Shown: piece after piece, positions 1 through 6,925 of the stretch
How positions within the stretch are numbered: position 1 is the stretch's first letter
Layout of the letters: the number at the start of each line of letters is the position of its first letter
Assembly: GCA_017632695.1 (NCBI GenBank)
Contig: JAGBQS010000125.1
Span: forward strand, 1 to 14,077
Length of the DNA stretch: 14,077 nucleotides
Source of the DNA: Bacteroidales bacterium
GTDB taxonomy: Bacteria; Bacteroidota; Bacteroidia; Bacteroidales; UBA3663
Direction: 5' to 3'
Position numbers and translations under genes: made by a program
The notes under the pieces: model-generated
The model's database searches: none
What the model saw: only the letters and a program-made list of their open reading frames with translations
Told to the model about the DNA's origin: nothing

Positions 1-438
1 GAGAGTTACACGGATTACGGTTGGCACGGAATGCCGGTTACGGTTCTGCTGCAGCGCATCATCACATGCGGACTGGTCTTCTGCTATTACGAAACACTGA
101 TCAGCCGCCGGGAAACCAATGTCATCATTATCAATTCCCTGTTGGTTTTCATGTTGGGAACGGCACTCACTTACGATATAGTTGAAGTCAGCAACCGTAT
201 GGGCATCATCTTTTCGTATGCCAACTGGGTGATTCTCATCGAACTGGTCTTCTGTTTGAGGTATGCCGGCAACCGATGTCTTTTTGCAGGATATTTTGTA
301 TTGTTCTTCATATTCCGAATGCTGGTGACTATCAATACGCCGGTCAACGAGTATCAGAATTTCCTGTTCGGTAATGCCAGGACCTATCAGCAGAGCCTGG
401 ATCATTTCAACAAAACCTTCAAAGAGCCAGACCAATGA
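1..438 (+). CDS. EpsG-like polysaccharide polymerase, C-terminal part (partial)
   Basis: The frame is open from base 1, so the true start lies left of the window; about 145 residues are visible. They form about four hydrophobic segments: one around VTVLLQRIITCGLVFCYY, then NVIIINSLLVFMLGTALTY, GIIFSYANWVILIELVF and LFAGYFVLFFIFRMLV. A short polar tail beginning NTPVNEYQNFLFG follows. This layout, many helices ending in a short hydrophilic tail, fits EpsG/Wzy-type inner-membrane proteins that polymerise oligosaccharide repeat units. Position supports it: the stop overlaps the next gene as ATGA, and glycosyltransferases follow. EpsG is inferred from topology and context, not from a catalytic motif, because the conserved N-terminal half is outside the window. 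Another multi-pass polysaccharide protein, such as a flippase or acyltransferase, cannot be excluded. Confidence 0.6.
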   Translation, partial: ESYTDYGWHGMPVTVLLQRIITCGLVFCYYETLISRRETNVIIINSLLVFMLGTALTYDIVEVSNRMGIIFSYANWVILIELVFCLRYAGNRCLFAGYFVLFFIFRMLVTINTPVNEYQNFLFGNARTYQQSLDHFNKTFKEPDQ

Positions 439-1580
439 AAATAGCCTATATATCTTCCGCTTTCCTGACCGACAGCGAATTGCCGCTGCTTCAGGAGATG
501 ATCAGGCAGGGAGCCGATGTCTTTTACTTCCTGCAGATGTCCGATTCATCCCGTCAGGCAACCATCGTCAATGTCCGCAGCATGAAACCCGAGGGAGGTG
601 TGTTCAGTGCTGCCGAATATCCGGATCTGGCATCGTTGTCGGCATTTGTGCCGCTGGATCGCATCTTCGTGGTCAACTTGCCGAAACCCACGGATTTTCA
701 TTGGCAGAGTTTCCGGGCAGTCTGGGCGCTTTATCGGATGCTTCGCAGCGGAGGGTTCGACGTGATACATGTTACCAGTCCGTTGCGTTACGGTTCGTTC
801 CTGCTTTATCTGCTTCGCCGGCGTATGGTTATGACCATGCACGATCCGTTGCCTCATTCGGGCGACAGGAACCGGATGAACCGTCTGCACCGTTGGATGG
901 CTTTCCGTTGTGTCCGGAATTTTATAGTGCTCAGCGAATCTTTGCGCGAGGAGTTTATCCGGGTTTGCGGATTGCAGCACAAACGGGTATTTGTGTCGCG
1001 CATGGGTGTGTTTTCTCATCTTCAGCTTACGGTCGGGGCACCGATGCAGCTGCCGGAACGGTTCGTTCTGTTTGCCGGCAGCATCAATCCGCACAAGGGC
1101 ATCCGTTACCTGTGCGAAGCGCTATCGCATGTTGCCGAACCTGTGAATCTGGTGATAGCCGGACGCGGAAAGTTCGACTTCGACATTCAGCCCTATCTTG
1201 CATCCGGTCGCATACAGCTCATTAACCGCTTTGTAACCGATGAAGAACTGAAGACCCTCATGACAAAGTCTCTCTTTGTGTGCTGCCCCTATAAGGATGC
1301 CACGCAGAGCGGAGTGGTTCTGTCGGCCTTTGCCTTGGGCAAACCCGTATTGGCCACCCGTGTGGGAGCTTTGGCTGAAGAGATTTCCGAAGGTCGTCAC
1401 GGGCTGCTGGTCGATCCTTGCGATTCCCATGCCCTGGCCGACGGTATCAGCCAAATGTTGCAACCCGGCTGTTTGGAACAGATGTCGGCGGCCATTCAGG
1501 AGGACTTCTCCGTTGGCGAACGCAGTTGGCAGCACATAGCCGCCCAAACCCTTCAAATTTATCAAAACGTTAAGGCATGA
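435..1580 (+). CDS. Glycosyltransferase family 4 (GT-B fold)
   Basis: 381 aa, the usual GT4 length. It would transfer a sugar from a nucleotide donor to a lipid-linked oligosaccharide on the cytoplasmic face of the inner membrane. The N-terminal Rossmann half has FDVIHVTSP (108-116) and MTMHDPLPH (133-141). The C-terminal donor-binding half has LFAGSINPHKGIRYL (212-226, with the family's G..xxKG), LVIAGRG (239-245) and PYKDATQSGVVLSAFALGKP (285-304). In that last segment the usual E-x7-E acidic motif is replaced by a QSGVV form, also seen in the second GT4 at 4673. Start ATG overlaps the preceding stop (ATGA) and its stop overlaps the next start (ATGA), so translational coupling is likely. 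The specific donor and acceptor cannot be read from sequence. Confidence 0.9.
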   Translation: MKIAYISSAFLTDSELPLLQEMIRQGADVFYFLQMSDSSRQATIVNVRSMKPEGGVFSAAEYPDLASLSAFVPLDRIFVVNLPKPTDFHWQSFRAVWALYRMLRSGGFDVIHVTSPLRYGSFLLYLLRRRMVMTMHDPLPHSGDRNRMNRLHRWMAFRCVRNFIVLSESLREEFIRVCGLQHKRVFVSRMGVFSHLQLTVGAPMQLPERFVLFAGSINPHKGIRYLCEALSHVAEPVNLVIAGRGKFDFDIQPYLASGRIQLINRFVTDEELKTLMTKSLFVCCPYKDATQSGVVLSAFALGKPVLATRVGALAEEISEGRHGLLVDPCDSHALADGISQMLQPGCLEQMSAAIQEDFSVGERSWQHIAAQTLQIYQNVKA

Positions 1581-2476
1581 AAAGATTGACTCTCCTCATA
1601 GTGACCTACAAGTCCGAACACGATATATTTGATTGTCTGGACTCTGTCCGGCAATACAACGATCTGGCAAACGGCGAACTTGAAATCATCGTGGTTGATA
1701 ACAGCCCCGAGTGTTCTGCCATGTTCTCGGCAATTACCGAAAGATACGGCGATGACATCGTTCTGATTCATAATACCCACAACGGAGGCTACGGCCAAGG
1801 TAACAATGTGGGAATCCGGCGAGCCTCGGCTCCGGTGATTCTGATTATGAACCCCGATGTCCGTTTGTATGAGCCTGTTTTCCAGAAAGCGCTGCAATCG
1901 TTCGAGGCAGACCCAAAATTGTCGTTACTCGGGCTGAAGCAGATGCATTCGCCCACAAAACCAAGTTCCAAGTCGTTTTGCGGTACGTTCATGATGAACG
2001 GCTACGCGCAGGCAGTCATGACAGGACTATGCAATAAACTCGGATGGTACATACCCCGATGGATGCATATTCAGGGCTCGTTTTTCTTTGTCCGCAAACA
2101 GATGTTTATGGAGGTCGGGCTGTTCGATGAATCCAATTTCATGTATGGGGAGGAAGACGATATTCACCACCGTCTGGGACAGCGTTTCGGGTATCACATG
2201 AAGTTCGATTCCTCGCTGCATTACATTCACCCGCTCCATCAGGGTAAGAATCAGTCCATCGATTACGAAAAGACCAAAGTTCAGGTAGCCATAAAACTGA
2301 ACGAAAAGAACGGCTATCCCCGAAGGAAAACCGTTCTTAACCGGCTTCGGAACATCAACTTCTTCATTTTCCTGCAAAAGTTGAAAGGTTTATTGGGCAA
2401 GGGCGATCCCGGACGTCTGGATGTGCAGATTCAATTAAGGAACTACTTACAGGACCTGCTCAGGCAGGAAAGATAA
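1577..2476 (+). CDS. Glycosyltransferase family 2, rhamnosyltransferase-like
   Basis: 299 aa, GT-A fold. Visible motifs: LLIVTYKSEHDIFDCLDSV (6-24) opening the nucleotide-binding fold, VVDNSP (39-44), NGGYGQGNNVGI (69-80), NPDVRL (92-97, the metal/nucleotide DxD-equivalent), and a C-terminal acceptor/catalytic stretch with GLFDESNFMYGEEDDI (about 182-197). This pattern (DNS, NxGfgxgnN, NPDv, FDExFF.Y.EDxD) is that of the rhamnosyltransferase-like GT2 subfamily involved in O-antigen and capsule assembly, although members use several sugars. The C-terminus (about 250-299) is basic and may associate with the membrane. It overlaps the upstream GT4 by 4 bp and shares one base with the next gene (TAATG), so it sits inside one operon. 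Rhamnose specificity is only an inference from family. Confidence 0.9.
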   Translation: MKRLTLLIVTYKSEHDIFDCLDSVRQYNDLANGELEIIVVDNSPECSAMFSAITERYGDDIVLIHNTHNGGYGQGNNVGIRRASAPVILIMNPDVRLYEPVFQKALQSFEADPKLSLLGLKQMHSPTKPSSKSFCGTFMMNGYAQAVMTGLCNKLGWYIPRWMHIQGSFFFVRKQMFMEVGLFDESNFMYGEEDDIHHRLGQRFGYHMKFDSSLHYIHPLHQGKNQSIDYEKTKVQVAIKLNEKNGYPRRKTVLNRLRNINFFIFLQKLKGLLGKGDPGRLDVQIQLRNYLQDLLRQER

Positions 2477-4659
2477 TGACCACAATCATGATGCTTTTTA
2501 TCTCCTATTTTGTTATAGCTGTTATAGCCTGTTGGGTAGGGTTTCAGTTGCAGGCAGGCGAACTGAAACTCCTGACCGGAAAGTATAATTACCGCTGGCA
2601 AAAGGCACAAGCCGTAAGTATGCTGAGTGCCCTGTCCGGTATTTGCGTTCTGGTCCGGGATCTGATGACCCGAAGTATTCCGGACATCCTTATATCCTGT
2701 GCGATTGCTTTGGCGGTATCGTTCCTTACCGAATGGTTTATCAGTAAGACGAACCCCCGTAAGGCTCTTGTTTCGTGGGGATGCCGGTTGCTGATCATCC
2801 TCTTGCTTTCGGGATTATTGTATCACCTGTTTGGCAACGTTTCGGCGGTGTCATTCTGGCTTGTAGGCGTTTATTTGCGTAATTCGCCTTTCGGTATAGC
2901 GCATCCTAAGGATTTGGCATTGGCTTATCTGTTCAGCCGGAAGCCTGGAGGCGAGTCTTATTTCACCTCTGCGGCCGAAGATGAACCTCAGTCCGGGTAT
3001 GCAGGTAATCAGCACAACGGCAATCTGAATCTGCCGGTGTATCGTGTTACAGACTTCGGCCTTGTTCCCGATTCGAAGGCCGATCAACTCGATGCCTTGC
3101 AGAAGATGATTGATCAGGTAGGCAGTTCGGGCGGCGGACGTATTTATTTCCCTCGGGGCAGATATTATTTCAACCGGAAGAGGGGACGTTTTATCCGAAT
3201 CAATCATTCCCGTATTACCCTCGAGGGAGAAACCGACGGACAGGGCCGTCCTTTGGCAACGCTGGTGAATTGCGGACCTACTTCCGAGGGGCATAAGAAT
3301 CCCTGGCTTTCGCCGTTCTTCATTTCAACGGGCGAAGCCTTACAGCCGAGTAACAATTTCTTCGGGTTGCAGTTCCGGAACCGGCAGAAAGTATTCAGTC
3401 AGAGCGCTTCGCTTTCGGATCCCGGAAGCGACGGCGAAATCCTTACCCCGGCATCGGCCGTAACAACGTTAATCAAACCGGCCTTGAAGGGCGATTCCCT
3501 GCTGGAGGTTGAGGACACCGGCAACGTAGGCCGCTTCATTATGCTGGGGCTCTATAATACCACCGCCGACGGCAATCTGATTAAAGATATTCTGGGCGTT
3601 CAGTCCCTTCGTCCGGAATGGACAACTGCCCTGCGTGCAGGAACCGAGCAGGCACCTTCTTTCCAATGGCTGGTTGAGGTGGAATCCATATTGGACCGTC
3701 ACACCCTGAAACTGGTCCGCCCGCTTCCGCGTGACTGTCAGCTGGAATACACGCCTACCATATTTAATGTGGAGATGCTCGAGGATGTTTCGATCTGTAA
3801 CCTGAATCTTGACAGTCTCTGGAACGGCAACTTCCGCCATCACGGCTTCCCGGTGTACTATAGTGTAAAAGCATCGCAGGAAATGGATTACGGCTGGAAT
3901 GCCATCAATATGAAACGTGTGGCTCATGGCGAAATCAGGAACGTTTCCATACGCAACTTCACGAATCCGCTGTATGTGCTCGACAGCCGGAACATAACAG
4001 CCTGCAATATTTCCATCGGCGGTTACGACGGACATCAGGGTATTAAGATCTATGAGCATGCATGTGACTGCCTCTTCGAAAATATTGTCTTCTACAGTCA
4101 TTTTGCCGATATGATGGGTGGCGAAGGAAATGCCTATTGCAATGTTTTCAGGCACATACGGTATCTGAATCCTGTATTCAACCCCGTTGATTACGATTTT
4201 CATGGGTTCTCCGAAGGCCCCATGAGTCCTCCGGCTTATAATGTCTTTTCGGACATTACCGGGTTCCGGTATATCAAATCGGCGGGAGCCTTGTTTAATC
4301 TGCCTTCCTGTGCGCAGGGGAACCTGTGGTATCATGTGGAAACCGAAGGCGAAAGGAAGGGCGATGTGCTGTTCTATGCCATGACCTATAGGCAGAAAAA
4401 AGGACTGACCCGGCTGATCACCGCCTTAGGCTTTACCGTTGCTACGGTTCAGAAGACGCATAAGTTTCATCCTAAATCTTTGTATTCGGTTTTCAGGGAA
4501 AAGCTCAGGAGCATCGATGAAATCGGTGTCCCGCGTAACCTGCATTGGCAGTTTTTCCCCGAAAGTTTTATTGACGGGATTGTTACGACTGCCGATGTGT
4601 CCGGTTTGGAACAGGCACAGATTCATGTCAGCAATGTGATAAGCCCCCGACTGAAATAA
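2476..4659 (+). CDS. Membrane-anchored right-handed beta-helix protein (pectate-lyase-3-like)
   Basis: 727 aa. The N-terminus has about four hydrophobic segments (roughly 4-22, 46-62, 68-89 and 101-134), with basic loops at 31-43 and 91-96. The positive-inside rule would place the large C-terminal part (from about 140) in the periplasm; this is inference. Residues 189-233 match the start of pectate-lyase-3/GH28-related beta-helix domains: YRVTDFGLVPDSKADQLDAL, then the GGGRIYFPRGRYYF turn (219-232), followed by parallel-beta-type segments to about 630. Such domains cleave or epimerise acidic polysaccharides, so trimming or modifying the polymer made by this operon is a reasonable guess. No catalytic residues can be assigned. 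Start is an ATG sharing one base with the previous stop (TAATG). The next glycosyltransferase follows after 13 bp. A secreted beta-helix enzyme normally has a signal peptide; a multi-pass anchor is unusual. Confidence 0.8.
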   Translation: MTTIMMLFISYFVIAVIACWVGFQLQAGELKLLTGKYNYRWQKAQAVSMLSALSGICVLVRDLMTRSIPDILISCAIALAVSFLTEWFISKTNPRKALVSWGCRLLIILLLSGLLYHLFGNVSAVSFWLVGVYLRNSPFGIAHPKDLALAYLFSRKPGGESYFTSAAEDEPQSGYAGNQHNGNLNLPVYRVTDFGLVPDSKADQLDALQKMIDQVGSSGGGRIYFPRGRYYFNRKRGRFIRINHSRITLEGETDGQGRPLATLVNCGPTSEGHKNPWLSPFFISTGEALQPSNNFFGLQFRNRQKVFSQSASLSDPGSDGEILTPASAVTTLIKPALKGDSLLEVEDTGNVGRFIMLGLYNTTADGNLIKDILGVQSLRPEWTTALRAGTEQAPSFQWLVEVESILDRHTLKLVRPLPRDCQLEYTPTIFNVEMLEDVSICNLNLDSLWNGNFRHHGFPVYYSVKASQEMDYGWNAINMKRVAHGEIRNVSIRNFTNPLYVLDSRNITACNISIGGYDGHQGIKIYEHACDCLFENIVFYSHFADMMGGEGNAYCNVFRHIRYLNPVFNPVDYDFHGFSEGPMSPPAYNVFSDITGFRYIKSAGALFNLPSCAQGNLWYHVETEGERKGDVLFYAMTYRQKKGLTRLITALGFTVATVQKTHKFHPKSLYSVFREKLRSIDEIGVPRNLHWQFFPESFIDGIVTTADVSGLEQAQIHVSNVISPRLK

Positions 4660-4672
4660 AAACCTATCTGTT

Positions 4673-5806
4673 ATGAATGTCTATTATATCGACCCCCAAT
4701 CGTATAACAACCTGAGTCTTTACGATTATTCCCTGTTGAAGAATATCAGTCCCGACTTTCAGCTGACTTATTATTATAATGATATGTATCAGTTGCCGGA
4801 ACTGCCTCCGGCCCTGTGTCGCTGCCGTTTCCATTACGGCCGGAAGAAGGGTATCCTGAAGGCACTGAGTTATGCAGGCTCTATCTGGGGCATATTACGC
4901 GATGCCTGGCGCGAAAAACCCGATGTGGTTCATGTCCAGTGGATCCGCATCTGGCTGCTCGATTATCTGTTCACCTGGCTATTGCAGGTAAGGGGCATTC
5001 GGGTAATACATACCGCCCACAACCTGCTTCCTCATGTCCGGCATTGGGGCGATAAATGGCAGTATACGAAGTACTATCGGTTGGTCGACGCTCTGATTGT
5101 TCACAACGAAGAAACCCGTCAGGAAATGATTTCAACCCTGCATATCGATGCCGGAAAGATTCATGTCATCCGTCACGGAATGCTTCAGAACCCTGTTTCG
5201 GTTGTGGAGTTACGTAGCCGTGCTGCCGAGTTGCGCCGGCAGTTGGGCTTGTCGGACCAGACACTGCTTTTCAGCAGTTTGGGTGTACAGAAACCCTATA
5301 AAGGCACGCAGGAAGTAGTCGAGGCTTGGATGCAGCATCCCGAACTGCACGACAATCCCAACTGTCACCTGCTGATTGCCGGACGCAATCACGGGCTTGA
5401 CTACTCTCCGCTGGCTTCGTGCAGCAATGTAACTGTCATCGACGATATGCTGACCGATCTTGATTTCGAGGCATACCTTTCCATTACACAAGTGGTTCTG
5501 TTACCATATCGCAGCATTTCGCAGAGCGGAGTAGTCTTCTCGGCAGTCAACCGTCAGGTGCCGGTATTGGTCACTTCCGTAGGCGGTCTGGCCGAGATTC
5601 TGCAGATAGGTCGGATAGGGTGGAGCATCGGCAAATTGTCCGATAACCGATTGGGAACGGAAATGGTCCGCCTGGCTACACATCCCGATGAAGTTCGGAC
5701 TGTTGCAGCTCAGACCTCTGAATTCCAAAAAATACGTGATGCTCACAATTGGACACAAATAGGACGTCAAACATCAGAATTGTATGTTAAAATTGTGGAA
5801 AAATGA
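4673..5806 (+). CDS. Glycosyltransferase family 4 (GT-B fold)
   Basis: 377 aa, last gene of the polysaccharide operon. N-terminal acceptor half: PDVVHVQWIRIWLLDYLF (83-100) and VIHTAHNLLPH (111-121); the aromatic-rich start MNVYYIDPQSYNN is typical of Bacteroidetes GT4 proteins. C-terminal donor half: SSLGVQKPYKGTQEVVEAW (201-219), HLLIAGR (232-238) and PYRSISQSGVVFSAVNRQVP (278-297), then VGGLAEIL (303-310). As in the GT4 at 435, the classical E-x7-E pair is absent and QSGVV occupies that place, suggesting that both belong to the same GT4 subgroup. Its stop codon lies in the first copy of a 14-bp direct repeat, and a long-loop terminator candidate follows. Donor and linkage are unknown. Confidence 0.9.
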   Translation: MNVYYIDPQSYNNLSLYDYSLLKNISPDFQLTYYYNDMYQLPELPPALCRCRFHYGRKKGILKALSYAGSIWGILRDAWREKPDVVHVQWIRIWLLDYLFTWLLQVRGIRVIHTAHNLLPHVRHWGDKWQYTKYYRLVDALIVHNEETRQEMISTLHIDAGKIHVIRHGMLQNPVSVVELRSRAAELRRQLGLSDQTLLFSSLGVQKPYKGTQEVVEAWMQHPELHDNPNCHLLIAGRNHGLDYSPLASCSNVTVIDDMLTDLDFEAYLSITQVVLLPYRSISQSGVVFSAVNRQVPVLVTSVGGLAEILQIGRIGWSIGKLSDNRLGTEMVRLATHPDEVRTVAAQTSEFQKIRDAHNWTQIGRQTSELYVKIVEK

Positions 5807-5859
5807 TAGCTTCAACAGCCAATTATGGGGTGTATAATGGTAGATTTGTGGAAAAATGA
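5793..5859 (+). repeat. 14-bp direct repeat pair around the operon end
   Basis: TTGTGGAAAAATGA occurs exactly at 5793-5806, where its last three bases are the stop codon of the GT4 gene, and again at 5846-5859. The 39 bp between them are AT-rich and carry no gene. This may be a small duplication or a remnant of an insertion or deletion; chance is less likely at this length and spacing but not excluded. Confidence 0.6.
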
Positions 5860-5879
5860 CAATTTATTGGTTGTTTTTT
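5814..5879 (+). terminator. Candidate rho-independent terminator of the polysaccharide operon
   Basis: AACAGCCAAT (5814-5823) pairs with ATTGGTTGTT (5866-5875) over 10 bp with one G-U, followed by TTTT (5876-5879). Position right after the last operon gene supports a terminator. The 42-nt loop is long and holds the second copy of the 14-bp repeat, so function is uncertain. The right arm overlaps the -33 element of the following promoter. Confidence 0.4.
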
Positions 5880-5900
5880 CAAGATTTGTTCTTATATTTG
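5871..5900 (+). promoter_or_regulatory. Bacteroidetes-type promoter of the small secreted protein gene
   Basis: TTG (5871-5873), a 19-bp spacer, then TATATTTG (5893-5900), a full match to the TAnnTTTG -7 box. It leaves an AT-rich leader of about 65 nt before the ATG at 5971. A single-gene unit is implied, because a strong terminator follows the gene. Confidence 0.75.
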
Positions 5901-5970
5901 CACGTCGGAAACGATAATCCTTTTGCTACAATAAACAAATAACTAACATATCAAACAAATTTAATTCACT

Positions 5971-6411
5971 ATGAAAAAATTATTCCTTATCGCTTGTGCC
6001 TTGATGGCCAGTGTTAGCATGTATGCTTTCGACTTCGATGGTATCAACCTCAACGGAACTGTCGGCGAGATTACCAAGGCTGTTGCCAAGAAGAATTATG
6101 TTACCTCGATCGAAGATCCTAACACGCTCACCGGTCTGTGCCAGGGTACCAAGATTAGCCTGAAATTCAACCTCGAGGACGTTACCGAGAAGAATCGTGT
6201 CGGTCAGCTGATTGTCGACGTTCCTACTACTTCGGCTAACGCTTATCTGGATAACGCCCAGTTGCTGAATGTCATCTATCATCAGGTTTCAAACTCTTCG
6301 GCTGGTTTCCTTTATGAACTGGATGCCGATGGTACCACTCTGTTGCTCAGCAAGACCGATAATGGTATCCGTTTGACTTACAACACTCCTTACTACAAGG
6401 AAAAGAAATAA
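5971..6411 (+). CDS. Small secreted protein, unknown function
   Basis: 146 aa. A clear signal peptide is visible: MKK, a hydrophobic core (LFLIACALMASVSM), and a likely cut after MYA at residue 19, before FDFDGINLNG. The mature part of about 127 residues opens with the pattern (F/D)xDGIxLNGTxxEITxxxxKKxY, reminiscent of small Bacteroidetes periplasmic proteins that begin FkGIpIxGTlxeF..kLkxKGF. No enzymatic motif, cysteine pair or lipobox is visible, so a soluble periplasmic or surface role is likely. It has its own promoter and a strong terminator. Glycine is mostly GGT, asparagine mostly AAC and arginine CGT, unlike the neighbouring glycosyltransferase genes; this suggests high expression. 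Function unknown. Confidence 0.8.
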   Translation: MKKLFLIACALMASVSMYAFDFDGINLNGTVGEITKAVAKKNYVTSIEDPNTLTGLCQGTKISLKFNLEDVTEKNRVGQLIVDVPTTSANAYLDNAQLLNVIYHQVSNSSAGFLYELDADGTTLLLSKTDNGIRLTYNTPYYKEKK

Positions 6412-6443
6412 TTCCATCATCGTTCCGATGAGACATAATAAAT

Positions 6444-6486
6444 GACTGGCATCAACCACAAGTTGGTGCCAGTCTTTGTTTTTTTA
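6444..6486 (+). terminator. Strong rho-independent terminator
   Basis: GACTGGCATCAAC (6444-6456) pairs over 13 bp (one T-G wobble) with GTTGGTGCCAGTC (6462-6474) around a 5-nt loop, followed by a T-rich tract (6475-6485). It lies 32 bp after the stop at 6411 and closes the single-gene unit of the small secreted protein. Confidence 0.9.
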
Positions 6487-6579
6487 TCCGTCTGTCATTT
6501 GTATAATGGATATAATTGGTCCCATGATGGCTGTTGGCACTTCCGTTTGGTTAAAACTTCCTAAATCTTAGCAGAAAGC

Positions 6580-6610
6580 TTGGAAATACTTGTAAAAATC
6601 GTTATCTTTG
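6580..6610 (+). promoter_or_regulatory. Bacteroidetes-type promoter upstream of the repeat array
   Basis: TTG (6580-6582), 20-bp spacer, TATCTTTG (6603-6610), a perfect TAnnTTTG box. Transcription would start near 6617 and run through the 42-bp repeat array into the gene at 6926, giving a leader of about 310 nt. The upstream terminator at 6444-6486 isolates this unit from the previous gene. Confidence 0.75.
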
Positions 6611-6634
6611 CAGCCGCTATCAGCGAAAGTGTTT

Positions 6635-6844
6635 ACATAGAGCCTTCGTCCTGAACCGAAGTTTGTTTGTAAAATTACATAGAGCCTCCGTCTTGAACCG
6701 AAGGCTGTTTGTAAAATTACATAGAACCTTCGTCTTGAACCGAAGCCTGTTTGTAAAATTACATAGATCCTTCGTTTTGAACCGAAGCCTGTTTGTAAAA
6801 TTACATAGAGCCTTCGTTTCGAACCGAAGCCTGTTTGTAAATCC
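6635..6844 (+). repeat. Five tandem 42-bp repeats, each with a short hairpin, in a 5' leader
   Basis: Units begin at 6635, 6677, 6719, 6761 and 6803 (ACATAG start), contiguous, with no spacers. The common core is CCTTCG, an 8-nt loop ending GAAC, then CGAAG, and a constant GTTTGTAAAATT tail; the last unit loses the tail after GTAAA. CTTCG/CGAAG forms a 5-bp stem in four units. The second unit has AGCCTCCG/CGAAGGCT, which pairs fully only on the minus strand (via G-U). Six-base inverted copies CGAAAG (6624-6629) and CTTTCG (6844-6849) bracket the array. Frames on both strands stay open because 42 is a multiple of 3, but the apparent ORFs have only TTG starts, so coding is unlikely. Possible roles: leader RNA structure, sRNA, protein-binding array, or copy-number-dependent expression. 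Confidence 0.9.
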
Positions 6845-6925
6845 TTTCGTTCGGAAATTCCCGATCGATAGCAACCCAAAATAAATTTCGATTCGTCAAC
6901 CTTTAACCAAACTAATCAAAAAGGA

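Larger units (their letters stand above)
6412..6634. other. Intergenic region before the repeat array
   Basis: No gene. It contains the terminator 6444-6486 and promoter 6580-6610; the remaining bases (6487-6579) are AT-rich and show no further structure that I can support. Confidence 0.6.

Noticed and set aside
374..1225. 283-aa open frame on the plus strand.
   Set aside because: It overlaps the clear GT4 gene (435-1580) in another frame and its translation is rich in Ser, Arg and Cys without domain motifs.
3469..4335. 288-aa open frame on the minus strand inside the beta-helix gene.
   Set aside because: Antisense shadow; the plus-strand frame has a recognisable pectate-lyase-3 signature and correct operon spacing.
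6635..6844. CRISPR array.
   Set aside because: Repeats are contiguous, with no spacers, and there are no cas genes nearby.
6568..6884. Open frames over the repeat array: minus-strand 14-residue repeats (LQTGFGSKRRLYVI) and plus-strand repeats (LFVKLHRAFVLNRS).
   Set aside because: They exist because the 42-bp period is a multiple of 3 and the unit lacks stops in several frames. All start with TTG, none has a promoter in the minus direction, and the plus frame lies in the leader. Treated as non-coding.
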